Positions 23,266 through 31,932 of a DNA stretch of 32,364 nt are shown piece by piece. The notes beneath the pieces are model-generated. The model ran no database searches, was not told the DNA's origin, and worked only from the letters and a program-made list of their open reading frames with translations. Position 1 is the first letter of the stretch. Each line of letters opens with the position of its first letter. The translations under genes were made by a program, and so were the position numbers. This DNA comes from Galbitalea sp036499165 (GTDB taxonomy: Bacteria; Actinomycetota; Actinomycetes; Actinomycetales; Microbacteriaceae), in the NCBI GenBank assembly GCA_036499165.1, contig DASYEE010000204.1, positions 1 to 32,364 on the forward strand, read 5' to 3'.

Positions 23266-24174
23266 TCAACGGTGCAGGATGTCGCGAAGCGCCGGCTCAA
23301 GCGATGGGAACTCGAACTCGAAACCCGCCGAGCGGAGCCTGGTCGGTACAACCCAGCGGCTCTTCAGCAATAACTCGGTCTCGGTGCGGATCGCGACGGC
23401 GCCGAGCTTCAGCATCCATTCGCGCAGCGGGATGCCGACCCGCACACCGACGACCCGCCGCAGCGTTGACATCAGTTCGCGGTTCTCCACCGGTCGAGGG
23501 GATGCCACGTTGATCGGCCCCGCGATCGCTGGATCCGCCACGATGAACTCGATCGCGCGATACACATCTTCTATGTGCACCCAGCTGAACCGCTGCCGCG
23601 CCCCCGGCGTCTTCCCGCCGAACTGCGGGCCTCCGAATCCGAGGCGCGCCAAGACGACCAGTGGTGCGAGGGCTGAGCCATCGCCGAGAACTATGGCCAT
23701 CCGCAGCGCAACCTGCCGCACACCGTCTCTCGGGCCGGCGAAGAACTCGCGCTCCCAGCTCGTTGCGACATCCACCGAAAAGCCGGTACCGATTTCGCCC
23801 TCTTCGTCTGTCATAGGGCGGTCGTCTGCGTGCCGGTAGATGGTGGCTGTGCTCGCGTTCAGCCAGATCGGCGGGGGGCTCAGCACCGAGCGCACCGCGA
23901 GTCCAATGGCCGCAGTCGTTTCGAGTCGCGAGGCAAAAATCGCTGCCTTGTTCTTCTCGTTGTAGCGGCAGTTAACGCTCTTGCCCGCGAGATTGATGAG
24001 GATGTCAGAGCCGTCGATCAGGCTCGCAATGCCCGCGGGATCGTCCCAGGTGGCATCGGCGTCAGAACGGCCAATCGTCTCTACGATGTCGCCTGCCGCA
24101 CGAAATCGCTTGGCAAGGTATTGGCCAATGAATCCATTCGCACCGGCGATCACGATTCTGCGGGAACGAGCCAT
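23266..24174 (-). CDS. NAD(P)-binding oxidoreductase, SDR39U1/TIGR01777 type
   Basis: Atypical short-chain dehydrogenase of 302 residues. The Rossmann motif GANGFIGQYLAKRF is near the N-terminus. DILINLAGKSVNCRYNEKNKAAI is the family hallmark, and a C-terminal DUF1731-like segment (VVPTRLRSAGFEFEFPSLEPALRDIL) follows. The substrate is unknown. ATG 24174-24172 was chosen because TACGAT (24187-24182) lies 7 nt upstream, a leaderless arrangement. A GTG at 24180 is the alternative. The gene follows the XRE regulator gene by 27 bp on the same strand. Confidence 0.9.
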   Translation of the reverse strand: MARSRRIVIAGANGFIGQYLAKRFRAAGDIVETIGRSDADATWDDPAGIASLIDGSDILINLAGKSVNCRYNEKNKAAIFASRLETTAAIGLAVRSVLSPPPIWLNASTATIYRHADDRPMTDEEGEIGTGFSVDVATSWEREFFAGPRDGVRQVALRMAIVLGDGSALAPLVVLARLGFGGPQFGGKTPGARQRFSWVHIEDVYRAIEFIVADPAIAGPINVASPRPVENRELMSTLRRVVGVRVGIPLREWMLKLGAVAIRTETELLLKSRWVVPTRLRSAGFEFEFPSLEPALRDILHR

Positions 24175-24201
24175 GCTCACTATCGTACGCGATCGACGGG
24201 G

Positions 24202-24510
24202 CTATGCGCCGCGCCCGCTCCTGCGTTCCTGCCTGATGCGGTCCGCATCCGACATGGGATGCACCTCGACCGGCACCGCGGTCGGCGGGATACCCGCCAC
24301 AAGCACGCCCGGGTCGACATCCAGTCCGCCCGCAAGTTTGATGATGTTGTGAAGGCTCAGGTTCCTCGTGCCTCGCTCGACCTGGCCGACGAAGGTCCAG
24401 TGCACGTCTGAAAGCTGGGCCAGGGTCTCCTGGCTGATGCCGAGCCGAAGCCTGTTCTCACGGACGCGTTGCCCAAACGTCCTGGCAGCTTCTGATTTGG
24501 CTTCTGGCAT
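24202..24510 (-). CDS. XRE-family transcriptional regulator
   Basis: Small DNA-binding protein of 102 residues. A Cro/CI-type helix-turn-helix occupies about 11-70 (FGQRVRENRLRLGISQETLAQLSDVHWTFVGQVERGTRNLSLHNIIKLAGGL), and the tail is short. ATG 24510-24508 has no clear ribosome-binding site. The gene is divergent from rpsT. The gap contains TGTCAA-N9-TTGACA, which could serve as its operator and as the -35 box of both promoters. Targets are unknown; the oxidoreductase gene downstream is a candidate. Confidence 0.88.
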   Translation of the reverse strand: MPEAKSEAARTFGQRVRENRLRLGISQETLAQLSDVHWTFVGQVERGTRNLSLHNIIKLAGGLDVDPGVLVAGIPPTAVPVEVHPMSDADRIRQERRSGRGA

Positions 24511-24535
24511 GCATCGAGACTGGTGATCCAGATAA

Positions 24536-24579
24536 TGTCAAACCAGAGCCTTGACACACTATGTGCCTACGTCTATAGC
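24536..24579 (+). promoter_or_regulatory. rpsT promoter overlapping a TGTCAA-N9-TTGACA dyad
   Basis: TTGACA (24551-24556), a 17-bp spacer and TATAGC (24574-24579) form a strong plus-strand promoter for rpsT. Its -35 box is one half of an inverted repeat with TGTCAA (24536-24541). On the minus strand the other half is also TTGACA and could be the -35 of the XRE gene, though the -10 position there is poor. The transcript would carry a leader of about 195 nt. That leader, 24586-24780, contains a palindrome CTGGCGCCAG (24601-24610) and a hairpin GTTTCG/CGAAAC (24695-24710), with no gene recognised. Confidence 0.65.
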
Positions 24580-24780
24580 AACTGCGTATAGCTCTGGTGC
24601 CTGGCGCCAGCTGCTCGATTGCCGGATCGGGCGCGGGACTGGTAATGTTTTCTGTTGGCTTCCGCGCACTTTCCCGACTCCGGGTATGCAGCGCGTTTCG
24701 CGGTCGAAACCGAGCACTTTGCGGTTCTCATCCTCGGCCGCCCATTCCCACTATTTGTACCAAACGAGAAGGTTATCCAC

Positions 24781-25041
24781 GTGGCAAACATCAAGTCGCA
24801 GATCAAGCGAATCGGCACCAACAAGAAGGCGCAGGAGCGCAACAAGGCGGTCAAGAGCGAGCTCAAGACCGCCATCCGTGCGACCCACAAGGCCGTTGCA
24901 GCAGGCGACAAGGACGCGGCGGCTTCGGCTCTCGCCCTCGCAGGCAAGAAGCTCGACAAGGCCGTGAGCAAGGGCGTTATCCACAAGAACCAGGCCGCGA
25001 ACCGCAAGTCGGCCATCTCCAAGCAGGTTTCTGCTCTCTAA
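24781..25041 (+). CDS. rpsT: 30S ribosomal protein S20
   Basis: Primary 16S rRNA-binding protein of the small subunit, 86 residues, normal length. The N-terminus MANIKSQIKRIGTNKKAQER and the basic helical remainder with KGVIHKNQAANRKSAI match S20. The start is GTG at 24781, with AGAAGG (24767-24772) 8 nt upstream. The frame stays open upstream, but no S20-like sequence precedes the GTG. It is the only rightward gene between the XRE gene and leuS. holA converges on it past a strong terminator, the usual actinobacterial arrangement. The last codons repeat twice beyond the stop (separate entry). Confidence 0.97.
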   Translation: MANIKSQIKRIGTNKKAQERNKAVKSELKTAIRATHKAVAAGDKDAAASALALAGKKLDKAVSKGVIHKNQAANRKSAISKQVSAL

Positions 25042-25070
25042 ATCTCCGCTCTCTACATCTCCGCTCTCTA
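25027..25070 (+). repeat. Three tandem units of about 15 bp spanning the rpsT stop codon
   Basis: GTTTCTGCTCTCTA (25027-25040), AATCTCCGCTCTCTA (25041-25055) and CATCTCCGCTCTCTA (25056-25070) lie in tandem. The last two differ only at the first base. The first unit contains the end of rpsT and the stop begins in its final TA. It appears to be a local duplication of the gene's 3' end. Confidence 0.85.
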
Positions 25071-25102
25071 CGCCGCGGGTTCGCTAAGGACCACGGCCAA
25101 GA

Positions 25103-25136
25103 ACGCTCGTCGCATCCTGTGCGGCGGGCGTTTTTT
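25103..25136. terminator. Intrinsic terminator between convergent rpsT and holA
   Basis: ACGCTCGTCGCA (25103-25114) pairs with TGCGGCGGGCGT (25120-25131) over 12 bp, with two G-U pairs in RNA and a 5-nt loop, followed by TTTTTT (25131-25136). It is a textbook rho-independent terminator for rpsT. On the other strand the hairpin is followed by TTCTTGG, so it may also stop holA transcription. Confidence 0.9.
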
Positions 25137-25155
25137 GTTCCCGACCGCTCCGCGC

Positions 25156-26181
25156 CTAGTTACCGCGTGCCGCGATGACCGAGACCATGCGCTCGAGCGC
25201 GAACACCGGATCGCGCCCGGCGCCCTTGACCTGGGCGTCCGTCTCGGCGAGAAGTTCGATTGATCTGCCCAGCCCGTCGTCACTCCACCCCTGCAGGTCA
25301 CGCCGTGCACGATCGACCTGCCACGGAGCGAGCCCGAACTGCTGTGCAAGCTGCATCGAACTGCCGCGCGCACCGGAGAGTTTCGCCATGGTGCGAAGTT
25401 TCGCAGCGAACGCCGCAACCATCGGAACCGGATCGGCCCCGGAAGACAACGCGTGGCGGAGCAGAATGAGTGCCTCGCCCCGCCTGCCCGCGATTGCCGC
25501 ATCCGCGACCTTGAAGGCGTTTGTCTCGACCCGGCCGGAGTAGTACTTCTCGACCGTCACCTCGGTTATCTCCTCGCTGGCGTCAGCGAGCAGCTGCTGG
25601 CAGGCGGATGCGAGTTCGGAGAGGTCGTCAGCGAATGCGGACACGAGCGCGCGCAGCGCGCTGGCCGTCACGCGGCGCTTACGGTCAGCGAATTCAGCCG
25701 CCGCGAAGTCCATCTTGTCGACGTCCTTCTTCAGCTCAGCGCACACGATCTCGATGCCGCCACCCGCGCTTGCCCGGATCGCATCGAGGAGCTTCTTGCC
25801 ACGCACTCCCCCACCGTGGCGGAGCACCAGGTAGGTGTCATCCGCCGGGTGCTCGAGGTAGCGCAGGGTCTCCGTGAGGAACGCGTCAGTACACTTCTCG
25901 ACGCCGGTGACCCTGATCATCCGCGGCTCGTTGAACAGCGAGGGACTGGCCAGGGTCATGAGCTCCCCGGGAGCGTAGCCGTCGGCTTCGAGGTCGCTCA
26001 CTTCCAGGCTCGGATCTTCTGCCTTCAGCGTGTCTCGCAGCAGTCGGATCGCCCTGTCCGCGAGCAAGTCCTCCGACCCAGAAACGAGGATCACGGGAGC
26101 GGGCCGCACCTGTCGCCACTGCAGCTGCGGGATCTTCGGTGCCGTCTTCGCTGCGGACTTCGCTGCTGGCCTCGTTGGCAC
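25156..26181 (-). CDS. holA: DNA polymerase III subunit delta
   Basis: Clamp-loader subunit that opens the beta sliding clamp, 341 residues. An N-terminal extension rich in Ala/Lys (1-20) precedes the HolA domain: PAPVILVSGSEDLLADRAIRLLRD, DLEADGYAPGELMTLASPSLFNEPRMIRV and LVLRHGGGVRGKKLLD. The C-terminal collar domain ends in KLSGARGSSMQLAQQFGLAPWQVDRARRDL. The start is GTG 26181-26179 with AAGGGAAG upstream. It follows comEC by 64 bp on the same strand, the usual comEA-comEC-holA order. Confidence 0.94.
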   Translation of the reverse strand: MPTRPAAKSAAKTAPKIPQLQWRQVRPAPVILVSGSEDLLADRAIRLLRDTLKAEDPSLEVSDLEADGYAPGELMTLASPSLFNEPRMIRVTGVEKCTDAFLTETLRYLEHPADDTYLVLRHGGGVRGKKLLDAIRASAGGGIEIVCAELKKDVDKMDFAAAEFADRKRRVTASALRALVSAFADDLSELASACQQLLADASEEITEVTVEKYYSGRVETNAFKVADAAIAGRRGEALILLRHALSSGADPVPMVAAFAAKLRTMAKLSGARGSSMQLAQQFGLAPWQVDRARRDLQGWSDDGLGRSIELLAETDAQVKGAGRDPVFALERMVSVIAARGN

Positions 26182-26245
26182 TCGTCTTCCCTTTTCGTCG
26201 CTCGCGGAGCGTCAGCTGCGTGTGCGGCAGCACGACACACTGAGC

Positions 26246-28552
26246 CTAACCGTGACCACCGGTATCCGGTCGCTCGCTCCACTCGACGACGTCGCCCGGG
26301 CTCTGCCCGGGAGCCAGCAGGACGAGCCCCTGTGTGTCGGTCCTCGCAGGACGGGTGCCGACGCTCGCCAGGATATCGAGCAGGTGCTCGGTCGGATGCC
26401 CGTAGGTATTGTGCAGCCCTACTCCGATGAGACCGATGGTCGCGCGCACCCGCTCGTATAGCTCAGGGCTCTGGTCTGCCGAGCCGTGGTGTGCGACTTC
26501 GATGACATCGAGTCTCGGAAGCGTGGGATTTGCCGAGAGCATGAGGTTTTGCGCCTTCTGGTCGAGGTCGCCGACGAACATCGAGCTCAGGCACCCGTTG
26601 TCGCAGCTCCCAGCAGGCTCGAACAGCACGGTCACGCAGGCCTCGTTTCCCGGCTGGATGTCTCCGGGCAGCGGCGAAACGGGCCACAGCACGCTCCAGC
26701 GCAGGTCGCCAAGCGTTCCAGACACACCACGACTGACGCGCTCAACCTTTGTTCCACCGTCGAGCAGGCCCCTCACGATCTGGACGTCGCGCGGCTTGCC
26801 GGTGGATGGTCCAACAATGGCCCTCGTTGTCATCCTGTCGACGACGGGAGTGCCAGCAACGTGATCGAGGTCGAAGTGGCTGAGAACCAGCAGATCGATG
26901 TGCGAGATGCCGAGATCGTCGAGGCAGGCCTTCAGGAGCGGCTCGGACGGCCCCGTGTCCATCAGCGCAACCTTGCCAGCGCTCCTCACGAGCATCGCGT
27001 CGCCCTGCCCGATGTCGCAGTCGGCGATCTGCCAGTTGGACGGCCTGCTGAGGTGCTCGATCACCGGACCTGCGGTCGACGCGCCGAGCACCACGATGAC
27101 GGCGGATGCAAGACCGCCAGCCACGATGAGGCGCACCCGCTGCGACAGCCGCCCCAGGAACAGCACGAAAACGATTGCCGTAGCCGCCGCGAGCAGCATG
27201 GCTCCGGGGAGGCCTGCCAACCACGGCAGCCGCGCGCCGGGCAATCCAGAGAAGAATTGCGCTACTGCGGCGATCCAGGCCGCCGGCAGCCAGGCGATTG
27301 CAGTCAGCGCCTGACCAAGCCATGGCACGGCAGGAAGCACGAGGCAGGCGGCGAGGCCGACAACCGTCGCGATGGGCGATGCTGGCTCCGCCAGCGTGTT
27401 TGCGAGCACTCCGTAGAGCGGGAGCGATGGGGTGAGAAACACGAGGACAGGCTGGCAGGCGAGCTGGGCGGCCAGCGGCACCGCGATAGTCATAGCCAGC
27501 CAGCCCGGCAACCATCGGGAGAGCCGTCGGGCGAGCGGACCTGAGAGCGCCATGAGTCCCGCGGTCGCGAGCACCGAGAGCGCGAAGCCGTAGTTTCGGG
27601 CCAGCCACGGGTCGATCGTGAGCAGCGCGAGTGTCGCCACTGCGACCACGGGAAGACCTCGCGCCGGGCGACCGGCCGCGAGCGAACACAGCACGATTGT
27701 CGACATCACCGCCGCTCGCAGCACGCTGGGTTCTGGCGTCACGAGGACGACAAACCCGACGAGGACAACCAACGCAGCCGTGATCCGTATGCCGCGGCGG
27801 AGCCGCAACGCCTTGCCTGCCAGGAGGATCAGCCCGATCACGACGGCACAGTTGGCACCGGATACCGCCGTCAGGTGGCTGAGCGAACTCGTCTTCATTG
27901 CGTCGCTGAGATCGCCGGATACGTGGGTCGTGTCGCCGATCGCGAGCCCGGGCAGAAGCTCACCACCGTTGCCCGGTAGCGATGACGATGCCGAGGCGAG
28001 CCCACTGCGCAATCCGTTTGCCCAGGACAGATACCAGGGCGGCTGGCCGACGTCGCGCGCGCGGCCGTCGGCGAAGACGAGAAACGATGTGTCGTCCTCC
28101 GGCGCTGTAGCGGTGATTCGTCCGCTCACGGACAGGGTGGTGCCGATCTCTGTGCGGCCGGCGGGCGCCGCGCCGAACACGGTGACCGGCACATCCATAG
28201 CCCGGTCACCGACGCGCACGAGGGTCGCGTCGAAGAACGTGCTCGACGCCGTCACCGTCTGGGTTGTCACAACGGTCGCCGCGCTGAGGCGCCTGTCGCC
28301 GTGCATGAGCTCGGCGGGCCGGCGCGGGCCGGCGTGAATGGCTGCCGAGGTCGCAACGAGGGCAATCGCTGCCGCGGCTACCGCGACCACAACCAGCACG
28401 GTGCGACGGCGGAGGACCGTGACAATGAGAATCCCGACCGTGACGCTCCACGCGCCAATCGACACCGGCAGCATCGCGCCAGGAAAAGGCAGCAGGATGA
28501 CCGCGGCGAGCCAGGCGGCTGCGGCCGGAACGACGATCCGCAGGTCGATCAT
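26246..28552 (-). CDS. comEC: ComEC/Rec2-type DNA uptake channel protein
   Basis: Polytopic membrane protein of 768 residues, full length. ComEC forms the channel that passes single-stranded DNA into the cytoplasm during natural transformation. An N-terminal DUF4131 region with soluble OB-like part (1-190) is followed by the competence domain (LPGLAIGDT, LSHLTAVSGANCAVV and many hydrophobic helices, about 200-510). The C-terminal metallo-beta-lactamase-like domain has SHFDLDHVAG, DTGPS and HHGSADQ, with a complete set of metal ligands, suggesting nuclease activity. The ATG at 28552 overlaps the comEA stop as ATGA. Confidence 0.94.
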   Translation of the reverse strand: MIDLRIVVPAAAAWLAAVILLPFPGAMLPVSIGAWSVTVGILIVTVLRRRTVLVVVAVAAAAIALVATSAAIHAGPRRPAELMHGDRRLSAATVVTTQTVTASSTFFDATLVRVGDRAMDVPVTVFGAAPAGRTEIGTTLSVSGRITATAPEDDTSFLVFADGRARDVGQPPWYLSWANGLRSGLASASSSLPGNGGELLPGLAIGDTTHVSGDLSDAMKTSSLSHLTAVSGANCAVVIGLILLAGKALRLRRGIRITAALVVLVGFVVLVTPEPSVLRAAVMSTIVLCSLAAGRPARGLPVVAVATLALLTIDPWLARNYGFALSVLATAGLMALSGPLARRLSRWLPGWLAMTIAVPLAAQLACQPVLVFLTPSLPLYGVLANTLAEPASPIATVVGLAACLVLPAVPWLGQALTAIAWLPAAWIAAVAQFFSGLPGARLPWLAGLPGAMLLAAATAIVFVLFLGRLSQRVRLIVAGGLASAVIVVLGASTAGPVIEHLSRPSNWQIADCDIGQGDAMLVRSAGKVALMDTGPSEPLLKACLDDLGISHIDLLVLSHFDLDHVAGTPVVDRMTTRAIVGPSTGKPRDVQIVRGLLDGGTKVERVSRGVSGTLGDLRWSVLWPVSPLPGDIQPGNEACVTVLFEPAGSCDNGCLSSMFVGDLDQKAQNLMLSANPTLPRLDVIEVAHHGSADQSPELYERVRATIGLIGVGLHNTYGHPTEHLLDILASVGTRPARTDTQGLVLLAPGQSPGDVVEWSERPDTGGHG

Positions 28553-29175
28553 GTCGTCACGTGATCTTTGATAGCCGCGAACTTCTTGTCGCCGATGCCA
28601 GAGACATTTTGCAGGTCGCTTACCGCCGAGAATCCACCGTGCGCCTTGCGATAGTCGAGGATGCGTTGGGCCAGCGCTGGACCGATACCATCGAGCGTCT
28701 GGAGCGCCGTCAGGTCGGCGGTGTTGATGTCGACCTTGCCTCCCGGAGCCCCGCCTGCTGCCGATTGCACAGCACCCTTCTTCACGACAGTGATCTGCTC
28801 GCCATCGGTCACGACCTGCGCGAGGTTCAGCTCGGACTGGTCTGCCGCTGGCACGAACCCGCCGGCGGCCGAGACGGCGTCGAGTATCCGATCGCCCGCC
28901 GGCAATTCGTAGATGCCGGGGCGCCGCACCGCGCCAACCACGTGAACGAGCGCCGTCGGCGCGTCGTCGGCCTGTGGCTTCACCGAGTGCACGATCGCTG
29001 GCGGCGCGGCCGAGGTCGTAACTCCCTGCGGCGTCACGGACGCGACCAGGACCGCGATCCCCGCCGCGACGATCACCAGCACGATGCCGGCGCCGATGCT
29101 CAGCCGCAGTCGCGCCCGTGCGGCCGTCGCGGCGCGCGAAACCTCCGGTTCAGTGCGCGTTGATTCATGATCCAC
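28549..29175 (-). CDS. comEA: ComEA-type DNA-binding competence protein
   Basis: Membrane-anchored DNA receptor for transformation, 208 residues. A charged N-terminus is followed by one membrane helix at about 26-48 (LSIGAGIVLVIVAAGIAVLVASV), an SLBB-like domain (HVVGAVRRPGIYELPAGDRILDAV) and a C-terminal double helix-hairpin-helix (INTADLTALQTLDGIGPALAQRILDYR ... FSAVSDLQNVSGIGDKKFAAIKD). The start is GTG 29175-29173. TAGCCT (29187-29182) is 6 nt upstream and no ribosome-binding site is evident, so a leaderless mRNA is likely. It is translationally coupled to comEC. Confidence 0.92.
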   Translation of the reverse strand: MDHESTRTEPEVSRAATAARARLRLSIGAGIVLVIVAAGIAVLVASVTPQGVTTSAAPPAIVHSVKPQADDAPTALVHVVGAVRRPGIYELPAGDRILDAVSAAGGFVPAADQSELNLAQVVTDGEQITVVKKGAVQSAAGGAPGGKVDINTADLTALQTLDGIGPALAQRILDYRKAHGGFSAVSDLQNVSGIGDKKFAAIKDHVTT

Positions 29176-29239
29176 GCCACGAGGCTAGATTCACGCCCCG
29201 GCCGCCCACTGCCAGGAAGCCAGATCTGTGGACTGCCGC

Positions 29240-31897
29240 CTACTTCGTCGCGATGTTGACGAGTCGAGGTGCACGGACGATGACGTTCACGATCTCGCGA
29301 CCCCCGACAGTGCGAATTACCGCCGCCGAAGCGCGCGCGAGCTTCTCGAGCTCCTCCGCCGCGATCTTCGGACCTACCTCGAACTTGTCCCGCACCTTGC
29401 CGTCGACCTGGATGATCGCGGTAACAGACTCGTCGACCAGCAGCGCCGGGTCGGCCTTGCGCCAGCCGGCAAGCGCGACGGTGGGCAGATGACCGAGCTT
29501 CTCCCACATGTCTTCGGCTGTGTACGGTGCGTACAGGCTGAGGGCAACCGCAATGGCCTCTGTCGCCTCGCGGACCGCAGCATCGCCGCCACCGGGGCCG
29601 GAGTCGATCGCCTTGCGCGTTGCGTTGACGAGCTCCATCACCTTGGCGACAACCACGTTGAACTTGAACGCCTCGATGAGACCGGGGCCCTCCGCGAGCA
29701 GTCGGTGAGTCTGCCTGCGGAGCGCGACGTCGCCGCTTCGCCAGTCGACGTCTTTCGAGCTGGTCACGTCGCCTGCCAAGCGCCACGCACGAGCGAGGAA
29801 CTTCGCAGAGGCGGCGGGTGAGACATCCGCCCAGTCGATGTCATCCTCCGGGGGCCCGGCAAACGCCATCGTCAGGCGCACCGCGTCCACCCCGTGCTCG
29901 TCGAGCTGGTCTGACAACCGCACGAGGTTGCCCTTGCTCTTCGACATAGCGGAGCCGTCCATGAGCACCATGCCCTGGTTCAGCAGGGCGCTGAATGGTT
30001 CGGTGAATGTGACGTAGCCGAGATCGAACAGCACCTTCGTGATGAATCGCGCGTACAGCAGGTGCAGGATGGCGTGGGTTACACCCCCGACATACTGGTC
30101 GACGGGCGCCCACTTGTCTGCCATCGCCGGATCGAATGCGCGCTCGCTGTCGTGCGGGTCGAGAAAGCGCAGGAAGTACCACGACGAGTCGACGAAGGTG
30201 TCCATCGTGTCCGGATCGCGCCTGGCCGGCGTGCCATCGATCGGATTTGTGACGTTCACCCAGGCCTCAGCGGCGCCAAGCGGCGACTGCCCCTTCGGCT
30301 GCAGGTCGAGGCCTTCGGTCGGAGGCAGTTCGATCGGCAACTGGTCTTCCGGAACCGGAATCAGTTCGCCGTTCTCGCCATGGATGATCGGAATGGGCGT
30401 TCCCCAGTAGCGCTGGCGGGAAATCAGCCAGTCGCGCAGGCGATAGGTTTTGGCGGCACGCCCGGCGCCGAGCTGCTCGAGTTTCTCGATGATCCTCGCG
30501 ATGGCGTTCTGCTTGCTGAGGCCATCGAGCGGGCCGGAGTTGATCATCCGACCAGGACCAGACAGCGCCTGGCCCGTGACAGCGGGATCGAGCGGCGGAA
30601 GGTCGTCCGGAAGGATCGCCCTACCCTCTTCGTCGACCTCGAGCACAGGGATCGCGCCCGTCAACGGAGCGAGCGTATCGACGACAACACGCACGGGCAG
30701 CCCGAACTTGCGGGCGAAATCAAGGTCGCGCTGGTCGTGCGCCGGCACAGCCATGACGGCGCCGTGCCCGTAGTCTGCGAGGACGTAGTCTGCCGCCCAG
30801 ATCGGGACGCGCTCGCCGTTGATGGGGTTGATGGCGAAGCGGTCGAGTGGGATCCCCGTCTTCTCGCGCGTCGCATCCTGTCGTTCGATCTCGCTGGATT
30901 TCTGCACCTGCTCCAGGTAATCCTGGAACCTCATCCGAACGTCGGCGCTGGAGCCGGCGACCAGCTCGGCTGCCAGGTCGGAGTCCGGGGCCACCACCAT
31001 GAAGGTCACGCCGTACAGCGTGTCCGGTCGAGTCGTGAAGACCGTGACCTTGTCGCTTCTGCCCTCGATCTCGAACTCAACGTCAGCACCCTGGGAGCGC
31101 CCGATCCAGTTGCGCTGCATTGCGATGACCTTCGATGGCCATGATCCCTCGAGCTGGTTCAGGTCGTCGAGCAGCCGGTCGGCGTAGTCGGTGATCTTCA
31201 GGTACCACTGGGTGCGCTTGCGTTTGACGACGATGGCGCCGCTGCGCTCCGACGTGCCGTCCGGCAGCACCTGTTCGTTGGCCAGCACCGTCTGGTCCAC
31301 CGGGTCCCAATTGACCCAGCTCTCCTTGCGATACGCGAGACCCTTCTCGAACATCTTGAGGAACAGCCACTGATTCCACTTGTAGTACTCGGGGTCGCTC
31401 GTGTGAAGCACGCGATCCCAGTCGAAGGATGGCGCGTAGCGGCGCATCGACGCGCGCTGCTGGTCGATGTTGGCGTATGTCCACTCCCGCGGGTCGACGC
31501 CTCGCTTGATCGCCGCATTCTCGGCCGGGAGACCGAAGGAGTCCCACCCGATCGGATGCATGACGTTGAAGCCCTGCTGGCGCCAGTACCTCGCGATGAC
31601 GTCGCCGAGCGCATAGGCCTCGGCGTGACCCATGTGCAGGTCGCCGGACGGGTACGGGAACATGTCGAGTACGTATTTGCGCGGGCGCTTATCTGCCGGA
31701 TCGCCGCTCGCGAACGGCTTCATCTCGTCCCAGATGGGCAGCCACTTGTCCTGAAGGCGCAGGAAGTCGTAGGCGGCTTCGTGCTCGGCGGGAGTCGGTG
31801 TGTGGTGCTCGTCTGCCACGGGTACGTCCAAATCGTTGCGAAGGGAGTGTTGGCGTCGTTGCCGCATGTGCTTCGGCAGACCGCCGTTGCTCGACAT
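29240..31897 (-). CDS. leuS: Leucyl-tRNA synthetase
   Basis: Class I synthetase that charges tRNA-Leu, 885 residues. The HIGH-type motif is HMGH at 88-91 in FPYPSGDLHMGHAEAY. An editing CP1 domain carries TTRPDTLYGVTFMV, and the KMSKS-type loop reads AMSKSKGN. A C-terminal anticodon-binding domain is present. The start is uncertain. ATG 31897 was used, but ATG 31867 and GTG 31819 are possible, and conserved sequence begins only near residue 40. TAGGCT lies 3 nt before the 31897 ATG, which is close for a leaderless start and may favour a downstream one. It is divergent from the SRPBCC gene. Confidence 0.94.
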   Translation of the reverse strand: MSSNGGLPKHMRQRRQHSLRNDLDVPVADEHHTPTPAEHEAAYDFLRLQDKWLPIWDEMKPFASGDPADKRPRKYVLDMFPYPSGDLHMGHAEAYALGDVIARYWRQQGFNVMHPIGWDSFGLPAENAAIKRGVDPREWTYANIDQQRASMRRYAPSFDWDRVLHTSDPEYYKWNQWLFLKMFEKGLAYRKESWVNWDPVDQTVLANEQVLPDGTSERSGAIVVKRKRTQWYLKITDYADRLLDDLNQLEGSWPSKVIAMQRNWIGRSQGADVEFEIEGRSDKVTVFTTRPDTLYGVTFMVVAPDSDLAAELVAGSSADVRMRFQDYLEQVQKSSEIERQDATREKTGIPLDRFAINPINGERVPIWAADYVLADYGHGAVMAVPAHDQRDLDFARKFGLPVRVVVDTLAPLTGAIPVLEVDEEGRAILPDDLPPLDPAVTGQALSGPGRMINSGPLDGLSKQNAIARIIEKLEQLGAGRAAKTYRLRDWLISRQRYWGTPIPIIHGENGELIPVPEDQLPIELPPTEGLDLQPKGQSPLGAAEAWVNVTNPIDGTPARRDPDTMDTFVDSSWYFLRFLDPHDSERAFDPAMADKWAPVDQYVGGVTHAILHLLYARFITKVLFDLGYVTFTEPFSALLNQGMVLMDGSAMSKSKGNLVRLSDQLDEHGVDAVRLTMAFAGPPEDDIDWADVSPAASAKFLARAWRLAGDVTSSKDVDWRSGDVALRRQTHRLLAEGPGLIEAFKFNVVVAKVMELVNATRKAIDSGPGGGDAAVREATEAIAVALSLYAPYTAEDMWEKLGHLPTVALAGWRKADPALLVDESVTAIIQVDGKVRDKFEVGPKIAAEELEKLARASAAVIRTVGGREIVNVIVRAPRLVNIATK

Positions 31898-31932
31898 ACA
31901 AGCCTACTAAACCGGTGCCGGTCGTAGCCGAC

